This document shows positions 1 through 5,838 of a stretch of DNA of 7,911 bases, in pieces. Each line of letters begins with the position of its first letter. Position 1 is the first letter of the stretch. Origin of the DNA: Oscillospiraceae bacterium (GTDB taxonomy: Bacteria > Bacillota > Clostridia > Oscillospirales > Ruminococcaceae); NCBI GenBank assembly GCA_003516865.1, contig DPBR01000069.1, positions 1 through 7,911 on the forward strand, given 5' to 3'. Made by a program: the position numbers and the translations under genes. The notes under the pieces are model-generated. The model did not search any database, was not told the DNA's origin, and saw nothing but the letters and a program-made list of their open reading frames with translations.

Positions 1-129
1 AATTGTGCGGTGTTGCCCTAAACTTAAATATGCAACTGCACCCCATGAGGACACTTTCACAATATGAGTATTTTTAACTTCATCAACCTCCAATTCTGTT
101 ATTGTAACCCAATGCCTTTCAAAGAAACC
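1..129 (-). pseudogene. Partial, start-less fragment resembling the C-terminal part of a cysteine-peptidase-like protein
   Basis: Read on the minus strand, positions 129 to 1 are open and translate to 43 residues running off the left edge. The fragment contains HWVTIT (residues 6-11) followed about 14 residues later by VKVSSWG (residues 24-30). A His-Trp-Val segment followed by a beta strand ending in Ser-Ser-Trp-Gly is a pattern I associate with papain-like or C39-like peptidase proteins of Firmicutes; this is pattern recall, not a search result. The frame stays open back to an in-frame stop at 322-324, but it contains no ATG and beyond about position 170 it is out of frame with, and overlaps, the TPM gene. 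Codons such as TTA, ACA, AGT, GCA and ATA are common here and rare in neighbouring genes. I read it as the 3' remnant of a gene of different origin, or the far side of a rearrangement or assembly junction. Chance openness is possible over so short a stretch. Confidence 0.35.
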
Positions 130-132
130 TTT

Positions 133-166
133 GACGGGCTGAATTATCAGCCCGTCTTGTTTTATT
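133..166 (+). terminator. Perfect 10-bp hairpin with T-rich tail (probable intrinsic terminator)
   Basis: GACGGGCTGA at 133-142 and its exact complement TCAGCCCGTC at 147-156 enclose a four-base loop, ATTA. On the plus strand the hairpin is followed by TTGTTTTATT, a passable U-tract. On the minus strand, the direction in which the operon arrives 15 bases after the TPM stop codon, it is followed by AAAGGTTTC, which is not a good U-tract. The position right after the last operon gene suggests it is the operon's terminator stem, perhaps formerly bidirectional, with the expected run of T on the minus strand lost or replaced. No complete plus-strand gene that it would terminate is visible to its left. 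Confidence 0.6.
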
Positions 167-170
167 CGGC

Positions 171-1031
171 TTATCTGTGGCGACCGCCGCCGCCTCCGTG
201 ACCGCTGCTGTGACCGCCTCCGCCGCCTCCGCCCGACGACGACGAACTGCTTATCTTCACGCTTGTCGTGTATTCGCGGATAAACGAGTCTATCGCGCGT
301 TTTTGCTGTATGCTCCTCTTGTCAATGTAATTGTTCGCGCTAAGCGGCTTTTTCTTCGTGTACTTCGATTTTGTCGCGTTTGCCGCAATCAGCGAAATTA
401 TAATCGCCACGACCATCGCCATAAACAGCTCGGCTATATGCTCCGAAACGAACGAAAGCAATTTTCCGCCGAAAGTGCTGTACGCTTCAAGCGCGCGGCA
501 GTACTCAACGCACGCCTGATAATACTGCGCGGAACTCAACCCCTTGTAGACATTTTTCATCGGCGTGCCGACGGAAGTCGCCGAGGTATTGTCAAGACCC
601 TCGTAAATTCTCGGAAAAATGCTGTTCTCAATAAGGCTCGTTGAAAAGCACGATTTAGCCGCGCCCGCCGTCGAGATTTCGTCCGTTGCGTTTGCGTATT
701 CGGGCTTGTCGTGAGAGTTTACCATCACAAGCATAACCGAATCCGAGCCGTAGCCGAAGTTCGTGTCAAGCCTGTAATCCGAATAATACTGATGCGTCCT
801 TCCATCAAGGTCCGCCGTTATGCAATAACCCACGTTAAGCTTGATTTTATCGGCGGTCTTTTGCATTATCTGAACAAGCGAGGCTTTCTCGTCTTTTGTC
901 AGGCAGTTGTCGAAGTCCTCGACGATAACCCTGTATTCTCCCGCAGCAGACGCCGTTACCGTCATAAGCGCCGAAAAAAGCGCAAGCACGGCGAAAACTA
1001 TCACGGGAAGCAATTTTTTACATTTTTTCAT
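171..1031 (-). CDS. Secreted, membrane-anchored TPM-domain (YgcG-like) protein with Ser/Gly/His-rich tail
   Basis: This 286-residue protein starts with a lysine-rich signal peptide (about 1-30, hydrophobic core 8-25, possible cleavage after ASAA). A globular region at about 32-185 fits the TPM_phosphatase/YgcG-like fold: a beta-rich start (GEYRVIVEDF), an early helix (TKDEKASLVQIMQKTADK) and the YGSDSVMLVMVN strand. A single membrane segment lies at about 201-218, followed by a basic linker and a C-terminal tail of six Ser, seven Gly and HSSGHGGGGGRHR (261-286). TPM domains are found in Psb27-like photosystem factors and in many bacterial envelope proteins; the phosphatase name is not well supported for bacterial members, so I claim no activity. 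The domain should face outside and the tail inside the cell, unless the signal stays uncleaved. The start is supported by GGGAGGT upstream of the ATG. It is the last gene of the operon, 13 bases after the zinc-ribbon gene. The His-rich tail could bind metal. Confidence 0.8.
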   Translation of the reverse strand: MKKCKKLLPVIVFAVLALFSALMTVTASAAGEYRVIVEDFDNCLTKDEKASLVQIMQKTADKIKLNVGYCITADLDGRTHQYYSDYRLDTNFGYGSDSVMLVMVNSHDKPEYANATDEISTAGAAKSCFSTSLIENSIFPRIYEGLDNTSATSVGTPMKNVYKGLSSAQYYQACVEYCRALEAYSTFGGKLLSFVSEHIAELFMAMVVAIIISLIAANATKSKYTKKKPLSANNYIDKRSIQQKRAIDSFIREYTTSVKISSSSSSGGGGGGGHSSGHGGGGGRHR

Positions 1032-1044
1032 ATTTTACCTCCCG

Positions 1045-2142
1045 TTATTCACCGAAAAACAAAGCCAGAAGTATAAACGACAAAACAAGCGAAACGAGGA
1101 ATATTCCCGCGCCGAAAAGAAACAGCTTCAGGCGGCTTACGGGCAGCGTTCCGAACGTCGTTCCCGTCTGACCGTTTATCGCAAAGCCATAGTCCTTGCC
1201 CTTGTATGTATAATTCAGAAACCACACCGGCAAAAGCGCGTAAGCGTATTCCTGCGTGAGATAGCCGATTGTCGTGTTTACGCCCTCAAGCGCCGTGTAA
1301 CCCGAAGCCATACTCCGAAGCTCCGCTTCAGACGCTTCACGGATACGCTGGTCTATTCTCTGCGCCGCTTCTTCCTTCGCAACGTCGTACTTTTCCGCCG
1401 CGCAGCCCGACAAATACGACATATTGAACGGCTTTATCCCCGTGTAAACGAACGGCTCGATGCTCTCCATAAGACTGTCGTCAATCCTCTTTGAGCCGTC
1501 GCACGGAACTCTTATAAACGTCATCTCGGCTTCGCGCTCAACGTGATAAACCTTTGTGTGAGTATAGCGCCTGTCGCCTGTGCGCCACGTTTTGATAATC
1601 TTTCCCGTCGCCGTAAGCGAGCCGTCTACGCGCCCGCTCTTCAGCCAGTAGGGAACGTAAAGCGCGGAAATGTTGCTTATCTGCGCGCTGCTTCTGAAAT
1701 CGTTCGGAAGCAGGAATTTTCCTTTCGTATACGAACGGAATTTGCGTTCCGCGTCCTCGCGGGTATTCGCGAACGGGATTATAAGGTCGGGTTTGTACTC
1801 GCCCGAAAGTCTGCCGGACAAAATAACGGGAGTATGGCAGAAATGGCATCTCGTTGACGCCGTAAGCGTATCGCAGATAACGCCCGCGCCGCAGTTCGGG
1901 CAGCTGTAAAGCGCGCTCTGACCCGAAAACTCCTCGGTGACCTTCTGGTCCTCGGTGAGTTCGGGTTCGTTCGTTTCATCGAGGTTAACCGCTTGGTCGC
2001 GCTCCTCGAAAATCTTCTTCATTTCTTCTTCGGTAAACTCGCCGTCGCAGAAAAAGCATTTGAATTTACCCGAAGCGTTGTCGTATTCAAGCGCCGCGTT
2101 GCAGTTCGGACACTGATACGATAAAGTATGTACCTTATCCAT
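1045..2142 (-). CDS. Double zinc-ribbon protein with C-terminal membrane anchor
   Basis: The 365-residue product has two zinc ribbons: Cys11-x2-Cys14 with Cys29-x2-Cys32 (CPNC...CFFC), and Cys81-x2-Cys84 with Cys99-x2-Cys102 (CPNCG...CHFC), separated by an acidic linker at about 34-75. A long mixed alpha/beta region (about 110-335) follows, containing LIIPFANTREDAERKF and ALYVPYWLKSGRVDG. One hydrophobic segment lies at about 338-361, before a two-residue end. Proteins of this build are often annotated in Clostridia as TFIIB-type zinc-ribbon or RNA polymerase subunit P-like proteins. The membrane anchor and large middle region argue against a transcription role; a membrane-tethered metal-binding or scaffold role on the cytoplasmic face is more likely, by inference. 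It starts inside the end of the sirtuin gene (8-base overlap) with AAGGAAAG as ribosome binding site. It directly precedes the TPM gene; my recollection is that the two families often sit together, which would suggest a joint function. Confidence 0.75.
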   Translation of the reverse strand: MDKVHTLSYQCPNCNAALEYDNASGKFKCFFCDGEFTEEEMKKIFEERDQAVNLDETNEPELTEDQKVTEEFSGQSALYSCPNCGAGVICDTLTASTRCHFCHTPVILSGRLSGEYKPDLIIPFANTREDAERKFRSYTKGKFLLPNDFRSSAQISNISALYVPYWLKSGRVDGSLTATGKIIKTWRTGDRRYTHTKVYHVEREAEMTFIRVPCDGSKRIDDSLMESIEPFVYTGIKPFNMSYLSGCAAEKYDVAKEEAAQRIDQRIREASEAELRSMASGYTALEGVNTTIGYLTQEYAYALLPVWFLNYTYKGKDYGFAINGQTGTTFGTLPVSRLKLFLFGAGIFLVSLVLSFILLALFFGE

Positions 2143-2860
2143 TTTCTTTCCTTTCGCAAATAATTTTACTCATAACCTTTCCTATGCTGTCGTTTATGAC
2201 AAGCTCGGCATTATTCGCATTTATCTCGCTTTTGTTTATCACAGCGAGGTGCTTTCCCTTAAAATAGCGCACAAGCCCAGCCGCAGGGTAAACGACAAGC
2301 GAAGTTCCGCCGATTATCAGCGTATCCGCCGCCGAAATCTCCGAAACCGCGCGCTCGATGTCCTCGGTTTTGAGGCTCTCCTCGTACAGCACGACGTCCG
2401 GCTTTATCGTTCCTCCGCAGCTGCATTTCGGAACGCCCGCGCTTTCGGTTATCGCGGAAAGCGGGTAAAATTTCCCGCATTTCGTGCAGTAATTGCGGTG
2501 AACGCTGCCGTGAAGCTCGATTACGTTCTTGCTTCCCGCCATTTGGTGAAGCCCGTCGATATTCTGCGTCACAACCGCCGATAATTTCCCGCATTTTTCA
2601 AGCTCCGCGAGCTTTTTGTGCGCGTCGTTCGGCTTCGCGTCGGGGAAAATCATCTTGTCGCGGTAAAAACGGTAAAATTCTTCGGGATAACGCACAAAAA
2701 AGCTGTGCGAAATTATCGTTTCGGGCGGATAATCATACTTCTGATTATAAAGCCCGTCGACGCTTCTGAAATCGGGTATCCCGCTCTCCGTGGACACTCC
2801 CGCGCCGCCGAAAAACACGATTTTTTCGCTGTCATCGATTATTTCCTGCAAGCCGTTCAT
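2135..2860 (-). CDS. cobB: NAD-dependent protein deacylase (sirtuin, class U-like)
   Basis: A complete 241-residue sirtuin. The NAD-binding motif GAGVSTESGIPDFRS spans residues 19-33, TQNIDGLH residues 98-105, and the catalytic His is H117 in IELHGS. A structural zinc site is formed by C125-x2-C128 and C146-x-C148. GGTSLVVYPAAGL and VINKSE complete the Rossmann fold. Sirtuins remove acyl groups from lysines using NAD+, giving nicotinamide and O-acyl-ADP-ribose. YPEEFYRFYRDKMIFP, AGSKNVIELHG and SLVVYPAA closely resemble the Thermotoga class U enzyme, and the Tyr/Arg pair expected for class III desuccinylases is not apparent, so deacetylation is the likelier activity. The ATG abuts the ABC gene stop codon (TAGATG), and its ribosome binding site GGGAGGA lies inside that gene, implying translational coupling. 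Its substrates are unknown. The symbol is the one generally used for bacterial sirtuins. Confidence 0.93.
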   Translation of the reverse strand: MNGLQEIIDDSEKIVFFGGAGVSTESGIPDFRSVDGLYNQKYDYPPETIISHSFFVRYPEEFYRFYRDKMIFPDAKPNDAHKKLAELEKCGKLSAVVTQNIDGLHQMAGSKNVIELHGSVHRNYCTKCGKFYPLSAITESAGVPKCSCGGTIKPDVVLYEESLKTEDIERAVSEISAADTLIIGGTSLVVYPAAGLVRYFKGKHLAVINKSEINANNAELVINDSIGKVMSKIICERKENG

Positions 2861-3523
2861 CTAAACAATCCTCCCGTCCGAAATCCGCACAAGCCGCTGC
2901 GCCTTCTTCGCGGTTTTTTCGTTGTGAGTAATCATCACAATCGTCTTTCCCGCGCGGTTAAGCGCCGCGAGAATACCGAGAATTTCCTCGCCAGAAGCGC
3001 TGTCGAGGTTCCCGCAGGGTTCGTCCGCGAGAATAATCTCCGGGTCTGCCGCAATCGCCCGCGCAATCGCAACGCGCTGCTGCTGTCCGCCCGAAAGCTC
3101 AGCGGGTCTGTGAAGCGACCTCTCCGAAAGCTTCACGCTCTCAAGAGCCGCAAGCGCCGCTTCCTCGCGCTTCTGCTTCGGTATTTTGCGGTATGCGAGC
3201 GGCAGCTCCACGTTTTCGAGCGCCGTAAGCCCCGCAATCAGATTAAAGCTCTGGAAAATGAAGCCGATTTTCCTGCTTCGGATATCCGAAAGCGCCCTGT
3301 CCGACAGCGCGGACGTGTCCTCGCCGCAGAGAAAGCAGCTTCCCGACGTCGGCAGGTCAAGACAGCCGAGAATGTTCATCAGCGTGGATTTTCCCGAACC
3401 CGAACTCCCCACAACCGTCACATACTCGCCGTCCGCGATATCGAGCGAAACGCCGTCAAGCGCGCGGACTTCGTTCCCGCCGACCGTGTAAATTTTCCTC
3501 AAATCAACCGCTTTTATCGCCAT
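2861..3523 (-). CDS. ABC transporter ATP-binding protein, MacB/LolD/FtsE-like
   Basis: A complete 220-residue nucleotide-binding subunit. The Walker A motif GSSGSGKST is at residues 39-47, the Q-loop in FIFQSFNL at about 88-95, the signature LSGGQQQRVAIARAIA at about 143-158 and Walker B IILADEP at about 163-169, followed by the D-loop GNLDS and the switch histidine in MITHNE. The spacing and the EYVTVVGSSGSGKSTLMNIL signature match the MacB/LolD group, whose ATPases drive mechanotransmission by FtsX-fold permeases in efflux, lipoprotein release or peptide resistance. No such permease is present in this window; neighbouring membrane proteins lack the four-TM FtsX plan. The partner must be encoded elsewhere, or the ATPase serves one of the uncharacterised membrane proteins here. 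GGAGGA precedes the ATG, and 53 bases separate it from the gene upstream. Confidence 0.92.
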   Translation of the reverse strand: MAIKAVDLRKIYTVGGNEVRALDGVSLDIADGEYVTVVGSSGSGKSTLMNILGCLDLPTSGSCFLCGEDTSALSDRALSDIRSRKIGFIFQSFNLIAGLTALENVELPLAYRKIPKQKREEAALAALESVKLSERSLHRPAELSGGQQQRVAIARAIAADPEIILADEPCGNLDSASGEEILGILAALNRAGKTIVMITHNEKTAKKAQRLVRISDGRIV

Positions 3524-3576
3524 AATCGTTCCTCCAAAACAGCTTTTCCGTCTTATTTTGGAAGAAAACGCGCCGA

Positions 3577-4407
3577 TTATTCGGTTTTTTGAGCGTTAAT
3601 GTTATCGATAATATAAGAATATTCGGGGAAGTCCCGATTTATCCTCGCGCGGCACTTTTCAACGAAATCTTCCCAAAGCGCGGGATTGTCGCGCATCGCC
3701 TGCTTCGCGCCCCAGAGATGTGTAAAATCGCTCTGCGGGAAATGCAGGCTGTCCTTGTCGAGCAGCGTTTTCACGGGCGTTTTCGTGTACTCCGCGCACA
3801 TCGCCGCCATTCGCTGCTCCGCGAAAACCATATATTTCAGGTAATCGCCGCAGTCAATCGCGGACTTCATAAACGAAATCGCCTGCGAGGTGTAAAACCG
3901 CTTGAAATCATTGTCGGGGACATAGAAAAACGCTGTGTTAAGCGGCAAAACCGCCTCGTCGAAATCCGGCAGCACAAGCCCGTTTTTCACGGCGAAAAAG
4001 CCGAGCGGCGGGTAAATTTCATCGGAAACGTCCTCTCTGTGAGCGGCGATAATTTCGCTTCCGAACGAAAGCGTTCTCCACACGATGAAATCCGTGTCAA
4101 TCATCACGCACGGCGCGTTCATCTCGCGCAGCGCGAGCAGCTTTCCTCCCGCCCAGAACATCGCGGGATTTATCCCCTCGAGGTCGTCCGCGACGTTAAC
4201 GCGAACCTCGTCCCAGAGCGGCAAAAATCCGATTTTTTCGTAATACTCCGCGAACGCGTTGTCGCAGCAGAGCGTGATTTTCCCGTTGAACCTTCTCCAG
4301 GCAAGCGCCGAAAGCGCCGTGCAGCAAAGGTCGAAATCCTCGGCGGAAACCTCGTTTTTTCCCTTTGCGCGCGCGGGCGCGAAAGAAGCGATATGAAACG
4401 CGTCCAT
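3577..4407 (-). CDS. Putative GT-A-like glycosyltransferase or DUF6734-like protein
   Basis: This 276-residue soluble protein has no signal peptide or membrane segment. The N-terminal half looks like a nucleotide-sugar binding fold: ALAWRRFNGKITLCCDN, then WAGGKLLALREMNAPCVMIDTDFIVW (about 85-110, shown here only as a region), whose Asp104-Thr-Asp106 matches a D-x-D metal/sugar-nucleotide motif after a hydrophobic strand. PLNTAFFYVPD further on resembles the acceptor-side strand of GT8/capsular-type transferases, and HFPQSDFTHLWGAKQ contains a late His-containing segment often seen in such enzymes. I recall similar proteins classed as DUF6734, but cannot confirm it. Donor and acceptor are unknown. 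The ATG overlaps the stop codon of the membrane-protein gene (TAATG) with only a poor ribosome binding site, so translation is probably coupled. Confidence 0.5.
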   Translation of the reverse strand: MDAFHIASFAPARAKGKNEVSAEDFDLCCTALSALAWRRFNGKITLCCDNAFAEYYEKIGFLPLWDEVRVNVADDLEGINPAMFWAGGKLLALREMNAPCVMIDTDFIVWRTLSFGSEIIAAHREDVSDEIYPPLGFFAVKNGLVLPDFDEAVLPLNTAFFYVPDNDFKRFYTSQAISFMKSAIDCGDYLKYMVFAEQRMAAMCAEYTKTPVKTLLDKDSLHFPQSDFTHLWGAKQAMRDNPALWEDFVEKCRARINRDFPEYSYIIDNINAQKTE

Positions 4408-5060
4408 TAAAATCTGCCCGTTCTGATTTTTCTGATTATGAAGAACGCAAGCCCCGCAAGTCCTATCACAACGCCGCCTATTCCAAATCCTATCATTACG
4501 CCGGAATTGTCGTTCTTCCAGCTTCTGATAACAAACGGCGCTACAATTGAGTCAACCTCCGACTCGCTTACTTCAAAGTTGTACGCGACAACCTCGCGGA
4601 AAAATTTCAGATATTCGCCTTTCAGCGCCTGAACCTTGCCGACAAAGTGAATTTTTGTTTTAAGCTGCTCGCCGTTTATATAATAATCGTCCGCTTCGTC
4701 CGACATCTTGTCAAGAACGCGAAGCTCCGCGCTGTCCCGCGAACAGAGCGCCGCGAACATATATTTCTGGTCGTAAAACGACGTTTCAAGCGGGAAAATG
4801 TAGTAGTGGTCGGTCACCTTTTTGTCGTGCTCAATTCCCATCGTAGACTTCGATTCCTCGGTGTACGCGAACTCGTCCCAGACCTCGTAAATATCGCCCT
4901 CGACATAGCGTCCATCGTAAAAATCGCTTGCTCTCATTTCTTCGATATTCATTCGCGGTTTGTTTATTTCAATATTATCCTTAATCCCGATAATGAGAAA
5001 AGCAATTCCGCCGATAAAAAGAACCGCCGCTATAATCATAATTCTAACCGTTCTTGACAT
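4407..5060 (-). CDS. Membrane protein with two TM segments flanking an extracytoplasmic domain (hypothetical)
   Basis: From the ATG at 5060 the product is 217 residues. One membrane segment lies at about 7-26 (IMIIAAVLFIGGIAFLIIGI) and a second near the C-terminus (GVMIGFGIGGVVIGLAGLAF), followed by the basic end RKIRTGRF. The roughly 150 residues between them are polar, rich in Asp, Glu, Lys and Tyr, and contain DGRYVEGDIYEVWDEFAYTE and DHYYIFPLE. This resembles small hypothetical membrane proteins of Ruminococcaceae (possibly DUF6709), which I cannot verify. Both ends are probably cytoplasmic and the domain outside. A longer reading from a TTG at 5102 adds 14 residues but would overlap the preceding gene by 26 bases and has no good ribosome binding site; the ATG has GAGGTGG just upstream and leaves a normal 16-base gap. 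No function is assigned. Confidence 0.72.
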   Translation of the reverse strand: MSRTVRIMIIAAVLFIGGIAFLIIGIKDNIEINKPRMNIEEMRASDFYDGRYVEGDIYEVWDEFAYTEESKSTMGIEHDKKVTDHYYIFPLETSFYDQKYMFAALCSRDSAELRVLDKMSDEADDYYINGEQLKTKIHFVGKVQALKGEYLKFFREVVAYNFEVSESEVDSIVAPFVIRSWKNDNSGVMIGFGIGGVVIGLAGLAFFIIRKIRTGRF

Positions 5061-5063
5061 AAT

Positions 5064-5070
5064 CCACCTC
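5064..5070 (-). promoter_or_regulatory. Ribosome binding site deciding the start of the two-TM membrane protein
   Basis: GAGGTGG on the minus strand, with its GAGG core six bases before the ATG at 5060. It lies within the region that would be coding if the upstream TTG at 5102 were used, and its quality is the main reason for choosing the ATG. Confidence 0.65.
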
Positions 5071-5076
5071 GTAAAG

Positions 5077-5838
5077 TCAAATATTGTGTATTCCGTAGCC
5101 AAATTGATTCAGCGGACAGCCGTAAAGGCTTATCAGCATTATCCTGTCGTATTCATCGAGATTTGCGAGAAAATCGGGCAGTTTTCTTCCGATAAACGAG
5201 CCGTTTTTCACCTCTCCGAACAAATCAAACGAAAACGAGCCAAAGCTCCCCATTCCGAACGAACCGAACCCGAAAGACCCGAACGAACCGTATTTTTTCA
5301 GCAGAGCAAGCCACGCCGCGTAACCCGAACCAAACGTGAAGCTTCCCTTTGAGAACGAGCCGAAAAGCCTTTCCCACTCCCATTCCCACTCGTAAAAGCC
5401 GCTCCCGAAAGCGAACGAGCCGCGCCAAAAGCTTCCGCCGAGCGCGCCGCTTTTCCAAAACGAGCCGAACGCGCCGCTTCCCACACCGAAAGAGCCGTTT
5501 TTCAGCGCCGATAACGCACCCGCCGAGCCGATTTTCCCGCGAAACGAGCATTGCCCGCCTCCCGATACCGCCCCCGAAGCGCCCTTGTCCGCGCCTCCGA
5601 GAGTTTTATATCCGACGGATTTCCCGTCAAAAACCGCCGCGATTTTGCCGATAATATCGGGGTCGTCGGGCGAAAGACGCTCAAGCTTATCGGCGTAATC
5701 CGCGCCGCCGTGTTCACGAAGCCACTCGACGAGACTTCCCGCCGCAAAATAACCAAACAGCGACGCCGCGTCAAAATTTTCACGGATTTCTTTTGCGGAA
5801 TAAACTTTCCGCCGATTAAGCCATAAGGCGCAGTCCAT
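5077..5838 (-). CDS. GSF/FG-repeat protein with short N-terminal helical module, unknown function
   Basis: This 253-residue protein is the first gene of the operon. Residues 1-71 form a compact predicted helical module: LWLNRRKVYSAKEIRENFD, then LFGYFAAGSLVEWLREHGG and LERLSPDDPDIIGKIAAVFDG. A pattern of Ile-Arg-x-Asn-Phe, Gly-x-Leu-x-x-Trp-Leu and a closing I-x-x-x-F occurs, as I recall, at the start of otherwise unrelated multidomain Firmicutes proteins. Residues 82-215 are low complexity with 12 Gly-Ser-Phe triplets, three Phe/Gly-Ser-Gly variants and an alternating EWEWEWE stretch (150-156). Residues 216-253 end in a less repetitive segment (LDEYDRIMLISLYGCPLNQF, then GYGIHNI) that looks conserved rather than repetitive. 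There is no signal peptide or membrane segment, so it should be cytoplasmic. AAGGAGA precedes the ATG. The aromatic Gly/Ser repeats recall FG-rich, self-associating sequences, but that is analogy only. Confidence 0.7.
   Translation of the reverse strand: MDCALWLNRRKVYSAKEIRENFDAASLFGYFAAGSLVEWLREHGGADYADKLERLSPDDPDIIGKIAAVFDGKSVGYKTLGGADKGASGAVSGGGQCSFRGKIGSAGALSALKNGSFGVGSGAFGSFWKSGALGGSFWRGSFAFGSGFYEWEWEWERLFGSFSKGSFTFGSGYAAWLALLKKYGSFGSFGFGSFGMGSFGSFSFDLFGEVKNGSFIGRKLPDFLANLDEYDRIMLISLYGCPLNQFGYGIHNI
5194..5496 (-). repeat. Region encoding 12 Gly-Ser-Phe repeats
   Basis: Codons 115-215 of the preceding gene. GSF triplets begin at residues 115, 125, 135, 140, 160, 165, 184, 187, 192, 197, 200 and 213, with spacings of 3, 5, 10 or more, so this is irregular, not a strict tandem array. 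In the DNA the plus strand shows recurring GAACGAGCC-like words (for example near 5352, 5413 and 5458). A perfect alternation at 5371-5391, built on a six-base unit, encodes EWEWEWE. The third bases vary between repeats, which suggests old, protein-level selected repeats rather than a recent DNA expansion. Confidence 0.75.

Noticed and set aside
3..77. A short plus-strand frame ending at 77 that could be the tail of a transposase
   Set aside because: It is only 24 codons, has no recognisable motif, and the minus-strand reading of the same DNA is longer and more protein-like. I could not support a transposase call.
177..644. A plus-strand frame opposite the TPM gene, beginning with Ala/Thr/Ser-rich sequence
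   Set aside because: It is the antisense reading of the Gly/Ser tail codons; the composition is artefactual and no ribosome binding site is present.
2618..3592. A 324-codon plus-strand open frame across the sirtuin and ABC genes
   Set aside because: The translation is Arg/His-rich without motifs, and both genes opposite it have all their family motifs. It has no convincing ribosome binding site.
3524..3600. A small CCGA/TCGG hairpin between the glycosyltransferase-like and ABC genes
   Set aside because: The stem is only four base pairs and the following T-run is short and interrupted. It does not convincingly divide the operon.
3589..4410. A 273-codon plus-strand frame opposite the glycosyltransferase-like gene
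   Set aside because: Its translation is Arg-rich and featureless, while the minus-strand frame has a DTD motif, normal composition and coupled start/stop signals within the operon.
5194..5496. The GSF-coding repeats considered as a CRISPR or tandem DNA array
   Set aside because: Spacing is irregular, repeat words are short and inexact, and the periodicity is explained by the protein sequence in one reading frame.
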